Source: Ensifer sp. BR816 (lineage in GTDB: Bacteria; Pseudomonadota; Alphaproteobacteria; Rhizobiales; Rhizobiaceae). Taken from it: DNA of 64,000 bases. This document shows positions 1 to 9,140 of the stretch, piece after piece. The position numbers were made by a program, and so were the translations under genes. The notes below the pieces were generated by a model, which had not been told where the DNA came from, searched no databases, and saw nothing but the letters and a program-made list of their open reading frames with translations. Within the stretch, counting starts at the first letter, position 1; each line of letters begins with the position of its first letter. The stretch covers positions 248,001 to 312,000 of the forward strand of contig NZ_KB905371.1 of assembly GCF_000378985.1 (NCBI RefSeq), given 5' to 3'.

Positions 1-524
1 ACCCTTTTGCGCCTCCCTACGACTTCCGGCCCTACCGGCTGGCGAAGAAGATCGAAGCGGGCGCGCAATTCGTCCAGAGCCAGTATTGCTTCGACGTGCC
101 GATGTTCCGCGAATACATGAAGAAGGTGCGCGACCTCGGCCTGCACGAGAAATGCTTCATCCTCGTCGGCGTCGGGCCGATGGCATCGGCCAAGACCGCC
201 CGCTGGATCCGCTCCAACGTGCCGGGCATCCATATTCCGGACAGCGTGATCACCCGTCTCGAGGGTGCGCAGGACCAGAAGAAGGAAGGCAAGCAGCTCT
301 GCATCGACATCATCAACGAGGTGAAGGAGATCGAGGGCGTCTCCGGCATTCACGTGATGGCCTACCGCCAGGAAGAATATGTCGCGGAGATCGTGCATGA
401 ATCCGGCGCGCTGAAGGGCCGCAAACCCTGGAAGCGCGAAGCAACCCGCGGGGATGTGCTCGTCGCCGACCGGCTTCAAAATCTGCGAAAGGGTGTTCAG
501 GACAAAAACAGCAGCGGATTCTGA
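1..524 (+). CDS. methylenetetrahydrofolate reductase-family protein, 3' part
   Basis: The reading frame is open from the window edge (frame starting at base 3) and ends at a TGA at 522-524, so only about the last 173 residues are visible. The residues QSQYCFDVP and the later run KEIEGVSGIHVMAYRQEE match the C-terminal half of the MTHFR (MetF-like) TIM-barrel family, where the QxxY/F strand and the GxHxM strand line the flavin/folate pocket. Family knowledge: these enzymes act on 5,10-methylene-THF. That fits the downstream sarcosine oxidase / purU / folD one-carbon genes. The last about 15 residues may be altered by a nearby rearrangement. The exact subfamily is uncertain. Confidence 0.8.
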   Translation, partial: PFAPPYDFRPYRLAKKIEAGAQFVQSQYCFDVPMFREYMKKVRDLGLHEKCFILVGVGPMASAKTARWIRSNVPGIHIPDSVITRLEGAQDQKKEGKQLCIDIINEVKEIEGVSGIHVMAYRQEEYVAEIVHESGALKGRKPWKREATRGDVLVADRLQNLRKGVQDKNSSGF

Positions 525-845
525 GCCCGTGCGGTACCGTCCGGACTTCGTGGAGAACACACGAAGGCACGTTGCTCTTGCGACGACAGCAAAAAATGTG
601 GACGCTCGGAAAGCGAGGCTTCAAGGATCAGACGATCTTATTTTGACCGTATCAGGATCTCATCGGCTTTCCGCGAAACCGTCATCTGCCCGACCGGCCG
701 CAGTCGTCGAAATGATCAAAGGCATTTTTGAAATGGTCATCAAGAACGCATCGGATCGCTGGGCCGACGTGCTCGATCCAACGGACTCGACGAATACTGA
801 CTTGGAGTTGAGGTCTGTTCCCGTTAAATGCGCAGAGGCCGCTTG
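525..845. other. gene-poor stretch with a possible IS66 tnpC tail
   Basis: No convincing gene. An open frame runs to a TGA at 844-846. Its last codons (ending in EAA) and the stop/start overlap TGATGG resemble the end of the intact IS66 tnpC gene at 21681. This may be a deleted IS66 tnpC tail. Confidence 0.3.
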
Positions 846-1142
846 ATGGCAAACGTGGCCCATGTGTTCAGCATCGACTACGTCGCCAAATTGCTCGACG
901 AAGATCCCGCACTCCTGCAGGCGATCGTCAGCAACGATGACAACCTGAGCTATGGCAGCATCATCAGCCTCTACACCGGACCGGACGAGACAATAACTTC
1001 GGTTACCCGCGACGGAATTGAAGAGTTGGAGCAAATGCTTGCCCATGCTCGACGCACCACTGACGAATGGAACGACTTCCTAGAGGCCTTCGTCGAGGAC
1101 GAGGAACTCATCACGAGCATCAAAACGAGATCTCCGCGCTAA
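846..1142 (+). CDS. hypothetical protein, IS66-passenger family
   Basis: A small acidic protein of 98 residues starting at the ATG that overlaps the preceding stop codon (TGATG). By eye it is homologous to the passenger protein inside the intact IS66-family element (21376-21681). Both have an N-terminal V(A/E)xx(L/I)xE(D/N)xxL helix, a central SNxDN(L/I)SxGxxxxLY-type strand, then G(I/V)(E/D)EL(E/Q)xxLA. Function is unknown; the N-terminal helix pair could be a small DNA-binding domain, but I cannot show that. A second frame continues to 1309 with protein-like sequence (LTPERLRKNAAEKVKKVLG), so the gene may once have been longer and lost its tail by a one-base deletion near 1123. Confidence 0.5.
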   Translation: MANVAHVFSIDYVAKLLDEDPALLQAIVSNDDNLSYGSIISLYTGPDETITSVTRDGIEELEQMLAHARRTTDEWNDFLEAFVEDEELITSIKTRSPR

Positions 1143-1305
1143 CACCTGAGCGATTACGAAAAAACGCTGCGGAAAAAGTGAAGAAAGTGCTGGGCGCATC
1201 GACTCCGGTCAAAAAGCCAAATGAAACTGACGCGGTTTTACGGCGTGGAGATCTAATGAAACGGGAGCGCGCATCTCAGCCGCGACGGCGCTACAATTCC
1301 TTGTG

Positions 1306-2096
1306 CTAGCGCCACGACCCCTCTCCATTTGAGATTAAGATTGCGCGGAAGTCATTCACATTAGTTCCGGTCGGCCCGGTCTCGAACAGATCTCCAATTG
1401 CCTCAAAACCTGTATAGCTGTCATGTGCGTGTAGCAGATCATTCGTCTTTAGGCCCGCGCGACGCATCCGCGCCGCAGTTGTTCCATCCGCGTACACGCC
1501 AGCATTAGCTTCTGTGCCATCAATGCCGTCAGTATCCGCCGCCAGCACGTGAATATCCTGCCTGCCGTCAATAGCGACTGCCATGGCAAGAGCAAACTCG
1601 CTATTGCGACCGCCCCGGCCGCCACTGCTACCGACACCGTTGTCTCACCGCCAGAGAGCAATACGACTGGTTTGCTGAAGGGCTGATCGTGATCTCCAAT
1701 TTGTCGAGCGATTGCGGCAAGGGTCGATCCAACATCGCGCGCCTCCCCCTCAATTGAGTCCGAAAGTATTGCAGCGCTCAAGCCACGAGACCTGGCCAGG
1801 TCTGCCCCGGCGCGCAAAGAAACACCCGCAGAAGCGATGATATGATGTTCATGCCGGGCGAAAACAGGGTCAAAGGCTGATGGCGCCGGGGTGCTTTCAG
1901 ACCTCAAATGCGCCATAACGGAATCGGGTAGAGCAAGTTGGTACTGCTGGATTACGTCCAGTGCATCGTGGCGGGTCGAACTATCAGGAATTGTCGGGCC
2001 GGAGGCAACGAACGCTGGACTATCGCCGGGTACATCAGAAACGATCAATGACACCACCCGGGCCTTCGTCGCCGCGGCCAAGCGCCCTCCCTTGAT
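1306..2096 (-). pseudogene. ttuD: glycerate 2-kinase, 3' part (split by IS21)
   Basis: This is the C-terminal half of a glycerate-2-kinase / MOFRL-family enzyme (glycerate + ATP to phosphoglycerate), with the family features IKGGRLA, LLSGGETTVSV and TDGIDGTEANAG. The frame breaks near 1637. SGGETTV is in one frame, while GRGGRNSEFALAMAV and the rest of the MOFRL domain are in another. The reading continues across the IS21-family element into the 5' part at 4880-5452. Deleting the element and one copy of its 7-bp target duplication restores HISSIKGGRLAAATKA exactly. The gene therefore carries an insertion plus frameshifts and is dead. The symbol follows the ttuD/gckA family; the exact orthologue is unknown. 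Confidence 0.85.
2090..2096. repeat. target-site duplication, left copy, of IS21-family element
   Basis: CCTTGAT directly abuts the left inverted repeat and recurs as CCTTGAT at 4880-4886 abutting the right one. A 7-bp duplication is within the range known for IS21-family elements. Confidence 0.85.
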
Positions 2097-2304
2097 TGCG
2101 GAATCCGGGCTCATCGCGCGCAGCATTCCGATTTGATCGCGCGCACCGTTCCGAGATGATGACGCGCACCATTCCGACAAATCTCCGCGCAGCATTCCGA
2201 GATGATGGCGCGCAGTAAAACGATGTCGTGAGGCCCGATCGTTGGGGTTATTTCTCCAGGTTGAAACATCGCCATGGAGAAGTGAATTGCCGACGAGGAG
2301 ACTC

Positions 2305-3831
2305 ATGATGCGCCAGGTGCGCGAGATTTTGAAACTGCGGCTGGATGTCGGTCTTTCGAACCGCATCATTGCCAAGCAATTGGGTGTCGGGGAGACTTCG
2401 GTCCGCGACACCTTGAAGCGATTGCAACGGGAAGGACTGATGTGGCCTTTACCGGCCACGATCAGTGACAGCGAGCTGGAGCAGCGCCTTTACGGGACGC
2501 CCGGTAAGAAAGTTGGGCGCCGGAAGCAGGCCGAGCCGGACTGGTCTGCTGTTGCGCGCGAATTGAAGCGCAAGCATGTGACGTTGCAGGTGCTCTGGGA
2601 GGAGTACATTGCTCGGGGCCCCGATGGATTCCGGTATTCGCGTTTCTGTGAGTTGTTCCGAAACTGGCACGGCCGGCTGCCGCTGGTGATGCGTCAGAGC
2701 CATGCCGGCGGCGAGAAGCTGTTTGTCGATTATGCCGGTGACAAGGTAGCCGTCGTCGACCGCAAAACCGGCGTGGTGCGGGACGCCCATATCTTCGTGG
2801 CGGTGATGGGGGCGTCCAGCCTGTCGTTCGCGCTGGCGACGTGGAGCGAACAGTTGCCCGACTGGATCGAGGCGCACAACGCAGCCTATAGGTTTTTTGG
2901 TGGGGTGACGCAGCTTCTGGTCAGCGACAACACCAAATGCGCGGTGATCAAGGCTTGTCACTTCGATCCGATGGTCAATCGTTCCTATACGGATATGGCG
3001 CGCCATTACACGACGGCAGTTTTTCCTGCACGCCCGAGAAAACCGCGCGACAAGGCCAAAGTCGAAAATTGCGTCGGCATCGTAGAGCGTTGGCTTCTCG
3101 GCCGGTTGCGGAACCGAACCTTTTATAGCCTCGCCGATCTCAACAAGGCAATTGCCGATCTGATCACCCGGCTCAATGACGAACGGGTGATCCGCCAGTA
3201 CGGCAAGACGCGGCGCGCGTTGTTTGAGGAGCTCGATGCCCCGAACCTGAAGCCGCTCCCTGCCGAGCCTTGGGTGCATGCGGAATGGCGACGCTGCCGC
3301 GTCGGTATCGATTATCATATTGAACTCAATCGGCATTTTTATTCCGTCCCTTACCGCTTTGCGCGCAGCGAGGTTGAGGTTCGATACACCATTCGCACGG
3401 TGGAAATATTCCTCGGCGGGGACCGAATTGCCGCGCATGTGCGTGGCAGCAGCAACGGCCGCCACACGACGGTTGCCGTGCACATGCCGCCAAACCATCA
3501 GCGTTATCGCGAATGGACGCCGGCGAAGATACGCAGTGAAGCCAAGCGGATCGGGCCCATGCTGCGCGTTCTCGTTGATCGGATCATTGAGAAGCGCGCG
3601 CATCCGGAACAGGGATACCGCGCCTGTGTCGGCATCCTCGGCCTGGAAAGACGCTTTGGCGCCGATCGCCTTGAAGCGGCGGCGCAACGCGCATTGGAAT
3701 TCCAGGTGCTCAACTATCCCGGCATCAAATCCATTCTCGAAAAGGAACTGGACCGCATCCCCCGGTCCGAGCGCCTCGAGCAGGAACCGATCCAGCACGA
3801 CAACATCCGCGGCTCCGGATACTACCATTGA
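2305..3831 (+). CDS. istA: IS21-family transposase IstA
   Basis: About 508 residues from the ATG at 2305, which has GAGGAG just upstream; this start is preferred over an upstream in-frame ATG. An N-terminal helix-turn-helix (LSNRIIAKQLGVGETSVRD) is followed by an rve-type integrase core with the acidic triad context (FVDYAGD, LVSDNTK, KAKVENCVGIVE). The C-terminus ends in NIRGSGYYH, the typical IstA tail. IstA catalyses strand cleavage and transfer, with IstB as its AAA+ helper. The length is normal for the family and I see no internal lesion. Confidence 0.93.
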   Translation: MMRQVREILKLRLDVGLSNRIIAKQLGVGETSVRDTLKRLQREGLMWPLPATISDSELEQRLYGTPGKKVGRRKQAEPDWSAVARELKRKHVTLQVLWEEYIARGPDGFRYSRFCELFRNWHGRLPLVMRQSHAGGEKLFVDYAGDKVAVVDRKTGVVRDAHIFVAVMGASSLSFALATWSEQLPDWIEAHNAAYRFFGGVTQLLVSDNTKCAVIKACHFDPMVNRSYTDMARHYTTAVFPARPRKPRDKAKVENCVGIVERWLLGRLRNRTFYSLADLNKAIADLITRLNDERVIRQYGKTRRALFEELDAPNLKPLPAEPWVHAEWRRCRVGIDYHIELNRHFYSVPYRFARSEVEVRYTIRTVEIFLGGDRIAAHVRGSSNGRHTTVAVHMPPNHQRYREWTPAKIRSEAKRIGPMLRVLVDRIIEKRAHPEQGYRACVGILGLERRFGADRLEAAAQRALEFQVLNYPGIKSILEKELDRIPRSERLEQEPIQHDNIRGSGYYH

Positions 3832-3842
3832 AAGGACTAGAA

Positions 3843-4589
3843 ATGCTCAAACATCCCACCCTCAACCTGCTGCAGCAGCTGGGGCTTGCCGGTATGGCAG
3901 ACGCCTTCGCAAGACTCGCCGATAACGACGAAAGCGACAACCTCAGTCATGCCGAATGGCTGGCGCTGCTGCTGGACCAGGAAGCAACCTGGCGCAATAA
4001 CAAGCGTCTTGCGCTCCGGCTTCGCAATGCGAAACTGCACCATCCTGCAGTTCCCGAGGACATCATTCGCCGTGCGCCACGCGAATATGATCGCAGCATA
4101 CTCGACCTGCTGATTGCCGGCGACTGGATCAGGAAGCACGAGAACTGCGCCATTGTCGGCCCGACAGGCATTGGGAAAAGCTGGTTGGCCTGCGCCTTGG
4201 GGCACAAGGCCTGCCGCGACAATCATTCGGTTCTTTACGTCCGGATGCCGGCATTGCTGCAGAGCCTCGAGCAGGCCCGCGGGATCGGCAGCCTCGCAGC
4301 GCGCCTGAAAAGTCTCAGCGCCGTCGAACTTCTCATCCTCGATGACTACGGGCTTCAGCCCATCGACGGCAACGCTCCCCACTACCTGCTGGAGATCCTC
4401 GAGGGACGATACGGCCGCCGCTCGACGCTCGTCACCAGCCAATTCCCCGTAGCCAGATGGCACGAAAAAATCAGCGACCCCACCTACGCCGACGCAATAT
4501 TGGATCGCCTCGTTCACAACGCCCACAGGCTTGAAATGAGCGGCGAGTCCATGCGCCGTCTGCGCCAATCGGTCGAAATACAGACCTGA
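3843..4589 (+). CDS. istB: IS21-family AAA+ ATPase IstB
   Basis: 248 residues from the ATG at 3843, 11 bp after the istA stop; an upstream TTG at 3828 is an alternative start. The Walker A motif reads GPTGIGKSW, Walker B reads LLILDDYG, and an N-terminal helical domain (LNLLQQLGLAGMADAF) is present. IstB is the ATP-dependent transposition helper that loads target DNA for IstA. The gene is coupled to istA and appears intact. Confidence 0.93.
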   Translation: MLKHPTLNLLQQLGLAGMADAFARLADNDESDNLSHAEWLALLLDQEATWRNNKRLALRLRNAKLHHPAVPEDIIRRAPREYDRSILDLLIAGDWIRKHENCAIVGPTGIGKSWLACALGHKACRDNHSVLYVRMPALLQSLEQARGIGSLAARLKSLSAVELLILDDYGLQPIDGNAPHYLLEILEGRYGRRSTLVTSQFPVARWHEKISDPTYADAILDRLVHNAHRLEMSGESMRRLRQSVEIQT

Positions 4590-4879
4590 AAGGCCGGACC
4601 GCAAACCGTGGAAAATATCCTGGCCAAAACAATGTCGGACGCGCGGCCCGCGAAGCAGACCGGCCCCTACGGCGCGTTGGGAAGCGCGGCGCCGGACTGC
4701 TTCGCTCCGTCGGGGGCAATCTTCCGCCGTCCACAGCGATATCATCGACACCAGCTTGACCGGGATAAGTTCGTAGTCACATTTACCTTCAACGATCCGC
4801 GCCTCACATGCGCGCGATCAAATCGGAACGGTGCGCGGCATCAGGTTGGAATGCATGCGCGCGATCGTCGGAATCCGCA
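4590..4879. other. right non-coding end of the IS21-family element
   Basis: No gene. The last about 75 bp hold the repeated terminal units and the right inverted repeat ending in GGAATCCGCA at 4879. Confidence 0.7.
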
Positions 4880-5452
4880 CCTTGATAGACGAGATGTGCT
4901 TGCGCACAGTGTTCATGGCGGAAATGGGGGCTCCTGAAGCCAGCAGTTGGGCGTTAACTTCCGCCTCATCGGACAACGACAGCCCTCTGAGAGGTGCGGG
5001 CAGCAAGGCTGATCCGCCGCCGCAAATTAGAGCTATCACGAGATCGTCCTCCTCCAAGTCGCTGATTAAGGAAAATAACTTCTTGGCAGCTAGGAGCCCC
5101 GCTTGGTCCGGCACGGGGTGAGCAGCCTCAAGGATCTCGATGTACCTCGTTTCGCAAGCAAAACCATACCGCGTCACGACGGCGCCTGAGACAGGACTAT
5201 CCCAGAGGTTTCGAGCGCTCGCGCCATTTGTGCCGCACCCTTCCCCGCCCCGACAACAACAACCCGGCCCCTAGGTTTAGCCGGCAGATGTGCGGAAATT
5301 GCTCTAACCGGGTCGGCAGCGTCTACCGCTGCCCTGAAAAGAGACGTCAGAAACTGGCGAACTCCACAAACCGGTGCTGCTTTCTGAAATGTCATTGAGT
5401 TGGCCTCGCCAGAGCCCACAGCACCGTGGATTCCAGAGCGTCTATAGGGCAT
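4880..5452 (-). pseudogene. ttuD: glycerate 2-kinase, 5' part (split by IS21)
   Basis: The N-terminal half of the same glycerate-2-kinase. The likely start is the ATG at 5393-5395. VVVVGAGKGAAQMARALE is the N-terminal glycine-rich strand, and ICGGGSALLPAP is the family's second glycine-rich loop. RKHISSIK runs straight into the IS21 target site. The frame is broken once between ARALE and the continuation near 5200: the next frame reads WDSPVSGAVVTRYGFAC. Together with the frameshift near 1637 and the insertion, the gene has at least three lesions. It is the last gene of the minus-strand one-carbon run. Confidence 0.8.
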
Positions 5453-5547
5453 GTTGTGGAATTGGCCGCGCTGCCGTCGCTAGTGCGGATATTGTTCTTT
5501 CAGCAGGTGTCTGGCCGGTCTGCACCCGCCAGACACCATCTCATTTG

Positions 5548-6859
5548 CTACTCGGATGCGGCTGGTGCGATCGGGCCAGCCCCCCTTAGCAAGTTCGTTT
5601 GCTTTAGTACGCTTTCGGTGAGGAGCCCGCGGTAACGATCAATGATACGGGCCCTGTGCGCTGCGTCGCTAACTGCATCCAAGCTGCCAACTATCGCCGC
5701 GATGGATTCGCTGGTCGCCCGGAGCTCCTCAAGAAAATGGGGGATGCCAATTGATCGCTCTATATCCGCTCTCCTGACGGGACCAATTCCAACCGGCGCT
5801 CGCACTCCGATGCACACGTAGCCTTCAGGAAGATCGCCCTTTAAATTTGTGACTGCACGGTTGCGGATCGAATCAAAGAGCTGGTCGACCGCCTGCTTTG
5901 CCCCGGCAACGCGCGTTGGATGGTCAGTATCCGCTGCAGCATGCGGCAAAAGCTCCAGCTTGTCGGCGTGCTTTGGCAGAAGCGCAAGATACGGCTTCAT
6001 CGGACCGGTCACGCCTTCGGCTGTCACGAAAATATCAGCGTCGATTGCAGGATGGCGGACCTTGCCCGACGAAAGCGCACCGTCGAGGGCGGCAACATCA
6101 ACGAGCTCGCCGCGGTCGTAGTTGAGCAGGACGGCGCGGTCGTTCAGCGCCGACAGGACTCTGCCATTGACCAGACCGGCATTCGAAAATACGCCCGTGG
6201 CCGGGTCTTGTCGGCCAAGGCCGAGATGCACGGAGAGGACGTCTGCACCGCTGGCGGCGGCGACGGCAGTTTCGGCGTATTCGTAGCCTTCGGACAGGAT
6301 GTTGTCGCGATGCACCGATCGGGCATAGACTACGACGCTCATGTGGAAGCTCTTGGCGATCCTCGCAAGCTCGCGGCCGATATTGCCGTAGCCGAGGATG
6401 GCTATCCTCTTGCCCTCGAGTTTTTCCGTCGGATATTCCGCAAGATTCTTGCCAGTGTCGAAATCACCCGTCACGACCCGGTCGTGAAGGGCATTGCCTG
6501 GGAGATCCGGCATCACCTTGAGCAATGCGGTTCGACTTCGGAAACTCGAAGTAGCGATGGATCGCGCGCATCATGTCGAGGAGGATCTTGTCTGCTGGAT
6601 AGCCGCGATGCATGCTCCGCGACAGTTCGGCCGTGGTGAACGCTCCGATGTCTTTTCCGATGTCGTCGAATTTGCGGTAGTTGCTCTCGATCCAGCGATC
6701 AAATTCTATACGACGGAGGCGGCTATCCACTTCATCCCGCGTGACATCCGTTATGGGTCCGACACCGAAAAATGGGTTCGACGGGATTTCAGGCGCGCCA
6801 CCCTTGGTCAGACCGAGTGCTTCCTCTCGTTGCACACGCAACTGAGCATCTGATATCAT
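5548..6859 (-). pseudogene. D-2-hydroxyacid dehydrogenase (NAD), disrupted 5' end
   Basis: From about 6525 down to 5548 the sequence encodes a NAD-binding 2-hydroxyacid dehydrogenase domain. The Rossmann loop reads ILGYGNIGRELARI. A catalytic-Arg region reads NYDRGELVDVAALDGAL and a catalytic-His region reads LLPHAAADTDHPT. The family includes phosphoglycerate, glyoxylate and formate dehydrogenases. The stretch 6859-6464 is a different frame encoding about 120 residues (starting ISDAQLRVQREEALGL) that I cannot assign with confidence. Its HRYFEFPKSNR segment recalls class-V aminotransferase-like proteins. The two frames overlap at 6464-6525, so I read this as a deletion fusion. The downstream part could still be translated from an internal ATG. 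Substrate unknown. Confidence 0.55.
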
Positions 6860-6997
6860 TGTAAAGTTCCTCTTTGTGGTGTTAGCCAGCGCCTAGAAAG
6901 GCAATTGGCAGGGATGCCAAATCCCTGCGGCATAGAGACGAAGCTACGGCACTCAATCGCGAAATAGCCGACAAATGGCGTACGTCAGGAGTTAACT
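6860..6997. other. short intergenic gap
   Basis: No gene or clear regulatory motif seen between the dehydrogenase remnant and purU. Confidence 0.5.
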
Positions 6998-7888
6998 TCA
7001 GCCCATTTTTTCCGATGCCAGCGAGCTAGGTGCAGCGGGTAGGACCACCGTCTTGTTTCCATTGAGGAACACTCTGCGATGAATGTGGGCATGTATGGCA
7101 CGTGCGAGAACCTGGCTCTCAACATCGCGGCCAAGACTGACGTAGTCCTCCGAACTCTGCGCATGGGTCACGCGGATGACGTCTTGCTCGATAATCGGGC
7201 CTTCGTCGAGATCTGCGGTCACATAGTGAGATGTTGCGCCGATCAGCTTGACGCCGCGTTCAAATGCCTGCTTGTACGGATTTGCCCCCTTGAACGATGG
7301 CAGAAAGGAGTGGTGTATATTGATAATCCTACCGGACATTTTCCTGCACATTTCATCAGAGAGGACCTGCATGTAGCGGGCGAGAACCACGAGCTCGGCG
7401 CCCGTGTCCTCCACAATTCGCATCTGTTCCGCTTCTGCTTCTGGCTTGTTATCTTTCGTGACCTTGATGTGGTGAAATGGCAGATCGTGGTTTACCACGA
7501 CTTTTTGGTAGTCGAGGTGGTTGGAGATTACAGCAACAATCTCGATGGGAAGCGCCCCGATCCGCCAGCGATATAGCAGATCGTTGAGGCAATGTCCGAA
7601 GCGAGAGACCATGATGACGACCTTCATCTTTTCACCTTCGTTGTGAAAGGCATGGGTCATGTTGAATGCTTGAGCGATGGGAAGGAATTCTTGTTGAAGC
7701 GTTGGCAGACGTACGCTTTCTTCGCTGACGAGACTAACGCGAGTGAAAAATTGGCGATTTTCGGCATCATCGAACTGTGCACTGTCAACGATATTGCAGC
7801 CTCGGTCAGCAAGGAAACCCGCAATAGCGGCCACGATGCCGCGTTTTGCTGGGCAGGTAACAGTTAGAGTATATCGATTCATTTTCAT
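6998..7888 (-). CDS. purU: formyltetrahydrofolate deformylase
   Basis: 296 residues with a CGGAG ribosome-binding sequence before the ATG. An N-terminal ACT domain (RYTLTVTCPAKRGIVAAIAGF) is followed by a formyl-transferase fold containing the catalytic region IINIHHSFLPSFKGANPY and HYVTADLDEGPIIEQD. PurU hydrolyses 10-formyl-THF to formate and THF. In alphaproteobacterial glycine-betaine/sarcosine gene sets it removes one-carbon units produced by sarcosine oxidase, and it lies here downstream of soxBDAG on the same strand. Length is normal and no lesions are visible. Confidence 0.93.
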   Translation of the reverse strand: MKMNRYTLTVTCPAKRGIVAAIAGFLADRGCNIVDSAQFDDAENRQFFTRVSLVSEESVRLPTLQQEFLPIAQAFNMTHAFHNEGEKMKVVIMVSRFGHCLNDLLYRWRIGALPIEIVAVISNHLDYQKVVVNHDLPFHHIKVTKDNKPEAEAEQMRIVEDTGAELVVLARYMQVLSDEMCRKMSGRIINIHHSFLPSFKGANPYKQAFERGVKLIGATSHYVTADLDEGPIIEQDVIRVTHAQSSEDYVSLGRDVESQVLARAIHAHIHRRVFLNGNKTVVLPAAPSSLASEKMG

Positions 7889-7929
7889 CTCCGGTCAGCA
7901 CGAAGCAAAAGTCGGCGCGATTGCATTAA

Positions 7930-8190
7930 TCACCACATCGGCAATGAAAGCAGTTCAGTCTCACTCGTATCCCTGCGAAGCCTGTGTTCGATCGACACCA
8001 TTCCCGCTGCAATCGTCTGAGCCACCTTGTTTTTCACGTAAACATGTGATGCCGGATCGTCGCCGACGAGCACCACTGCCAAACCCGGTGTAATGCTAAC
8101 TCTTTCCTTTAGCGTTCCGACGTAACGTGTGTGACCTCCCCGCTGAGGCGTTCCGCGATAGCCCGGCCATCTATGAGGTGTGCAGTCATC
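7930..8190 (-). pseudogene. folD: methylene-THF dehydrogenase/cyclohydrolase FolD, N-terminal remnant
   Basis: Reading from about 8184, the N-terminus TAHLIDGRAIAERLSGEV is recognisable. After a frameshift near 8110 it continues as SITPGLAVVLVGDDPASHVY, the FolD substrate-binding start. Homology stops after about 75 residues; the C-terminal NADP domain is missing. FolD would interconvert methylene-THF and formyl-THF, linking sarcosine oxidase to PurU. Its loss means this local copy cannot do so. Confidence 0.8.
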
Positions 8191-8578
8191 ATCTCGATTT
8201 CCCTTTGGCCTGTCCGGAGCAAGGACCTTGGTCTCGCTTTCGTGTATTCTGGCCACTTTCTTCAGGACCCGCTTTTCCAGTCCACGATAATCTTCATACC
8301 GCGGCGCGAAGGGGTTAGATGCCGAGCACTTAATTTTCGACACCCTCCCCATCTGTCCACCAGTGTCCGGGGAAGTGGATCGGATGGGCCAACCTCCAGC
8401 ACCCGCATCGAAAACTTTCCCATTATCGTGCGCATCGTCGCATTCAAAGAATTTACTTTTCTTGTTGCGCAGGGGCGGGATACGGCTTTGATCCTTGGTT
8501 TAGCCAATCTCGCGTGTCGGCCCATGACCGTCATCAATTTCGGTTGTGGCCAACTCACCGTGCCCTATGCTTGCGAAG
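8191..8578. other. no recognisable gene between folD remnant and soxG
   Basis: About 390 bp. Open frames exist on both strands but none looks like a known protein. It probably contains the sequence rearranged when folD was truncated. Confidence 0.4.
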
Positions 8579-9139
8579 TCAAAGGTCCGCCGCTATCTCC
8601 CGGCCTATGATCGCCATCAATGTCCCGACATGGGTCGACCAAGACCTCAGCATCTGTAGACGGTATGAGTTCTCACCTTCACGAACGACGAGAACGTCTG
8701 CTTGATCAAACAGAGTCCGAGTAGCCGTGTTTTGAGGCATAGCTTCAACATCGTATGGGCAAGCCGCTTTCAGTGCATAAGCCGCCTTTGGCCCCACCAC
8801 TCGAAGGCCGCAATCCCGATCCGTGATTTCAACCAAGCTTAGGGCCGTCGATCTAGAGAGCTCCCCCACGGCGGTCATTAGATCAGAAGAATTCTCGAAC
8901 TCGCAGCTCAACAGCCATTCGTCAGGTCCGACGCAAATTGCTCGCTTTCCCTGGGTGGCCACGACATCGCCCATGCGCGCAGGCAAATTGATTCCTATCG
9001 TCCTGGAAATTTCAGCCACAGAGCTGTGTCGTGCTCGGAGGTTGAAACGCGCTTCCGTTGCCACCGGCATGAGCTCAAATACTCCGGAAAGCAAAAGTGT
9101 AGGAAGCGACGATAGCGGATTGTTCTCGGCAATATTCAT
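8579..9139 (-). CDS. soxG: sarcosine oxidase gamma subunit
   Basis: 186 residues starting at the ATG at 9137-9139, one base after the soxA stop, with GGAGATG upstream. The sequence matches the SoxG family, a GcvT-like fold (ICVGPDEWLL, VEITDRDCGLRVVGPKA). It is the small structural subunit of heterotetrameric sarcosine oxidase. It ends the soxBDAG run. No damage seen. Confidence 0.88.
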   Translation of the reverse strand: MNIAENNPLSSLPTLLLSGVFELMPVATEARFNLRARHSSVAEISRTIGINLPARMGDVVATQGKRAICVGPDEWLLSCEFENSSDLMTAVGELSRSTALSLVEITDRDCGLRVVGPKAAYALKAACPYDVEAMPQNTATRTLFDQADVLVVREGENSYRLQMLRSWSTHVGTLMAIIGREIAADL

Positions 9140-9140
9140 G

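Larger units (their letters stand above)
2097..4879 (+). mobile_element. IS21-family insertion sequence (2783 bp)
   Basis: A complete element bounded by imperfect inverted repeats. The left end reads TGCGGAATCCG and the right end, read inward on the minus strand, reads TGCGGATTCCG. It is flanked by a perfect 7-bp direct repeat (CCTTGAT). It carries istA and istB in the canonical order with a short gap. Behind the left end lie about four tandem copies of a roughly 27-bp unit (CGCGCxCAxCATTCCGA type) between 2110 and 2215. A matching pair lies inside the right end at about 4805-4865. These are typical multiple transposase-binding sites of IS21 ends. The element sits inside the glycerate kinase gene. 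Confidence 0.9.

Noticed and set aside
2449..3828. Very long open frame opposite istA
   Set aside because: High-GC shadow of the istA coding strand; its sequence has no protein-like motifs.
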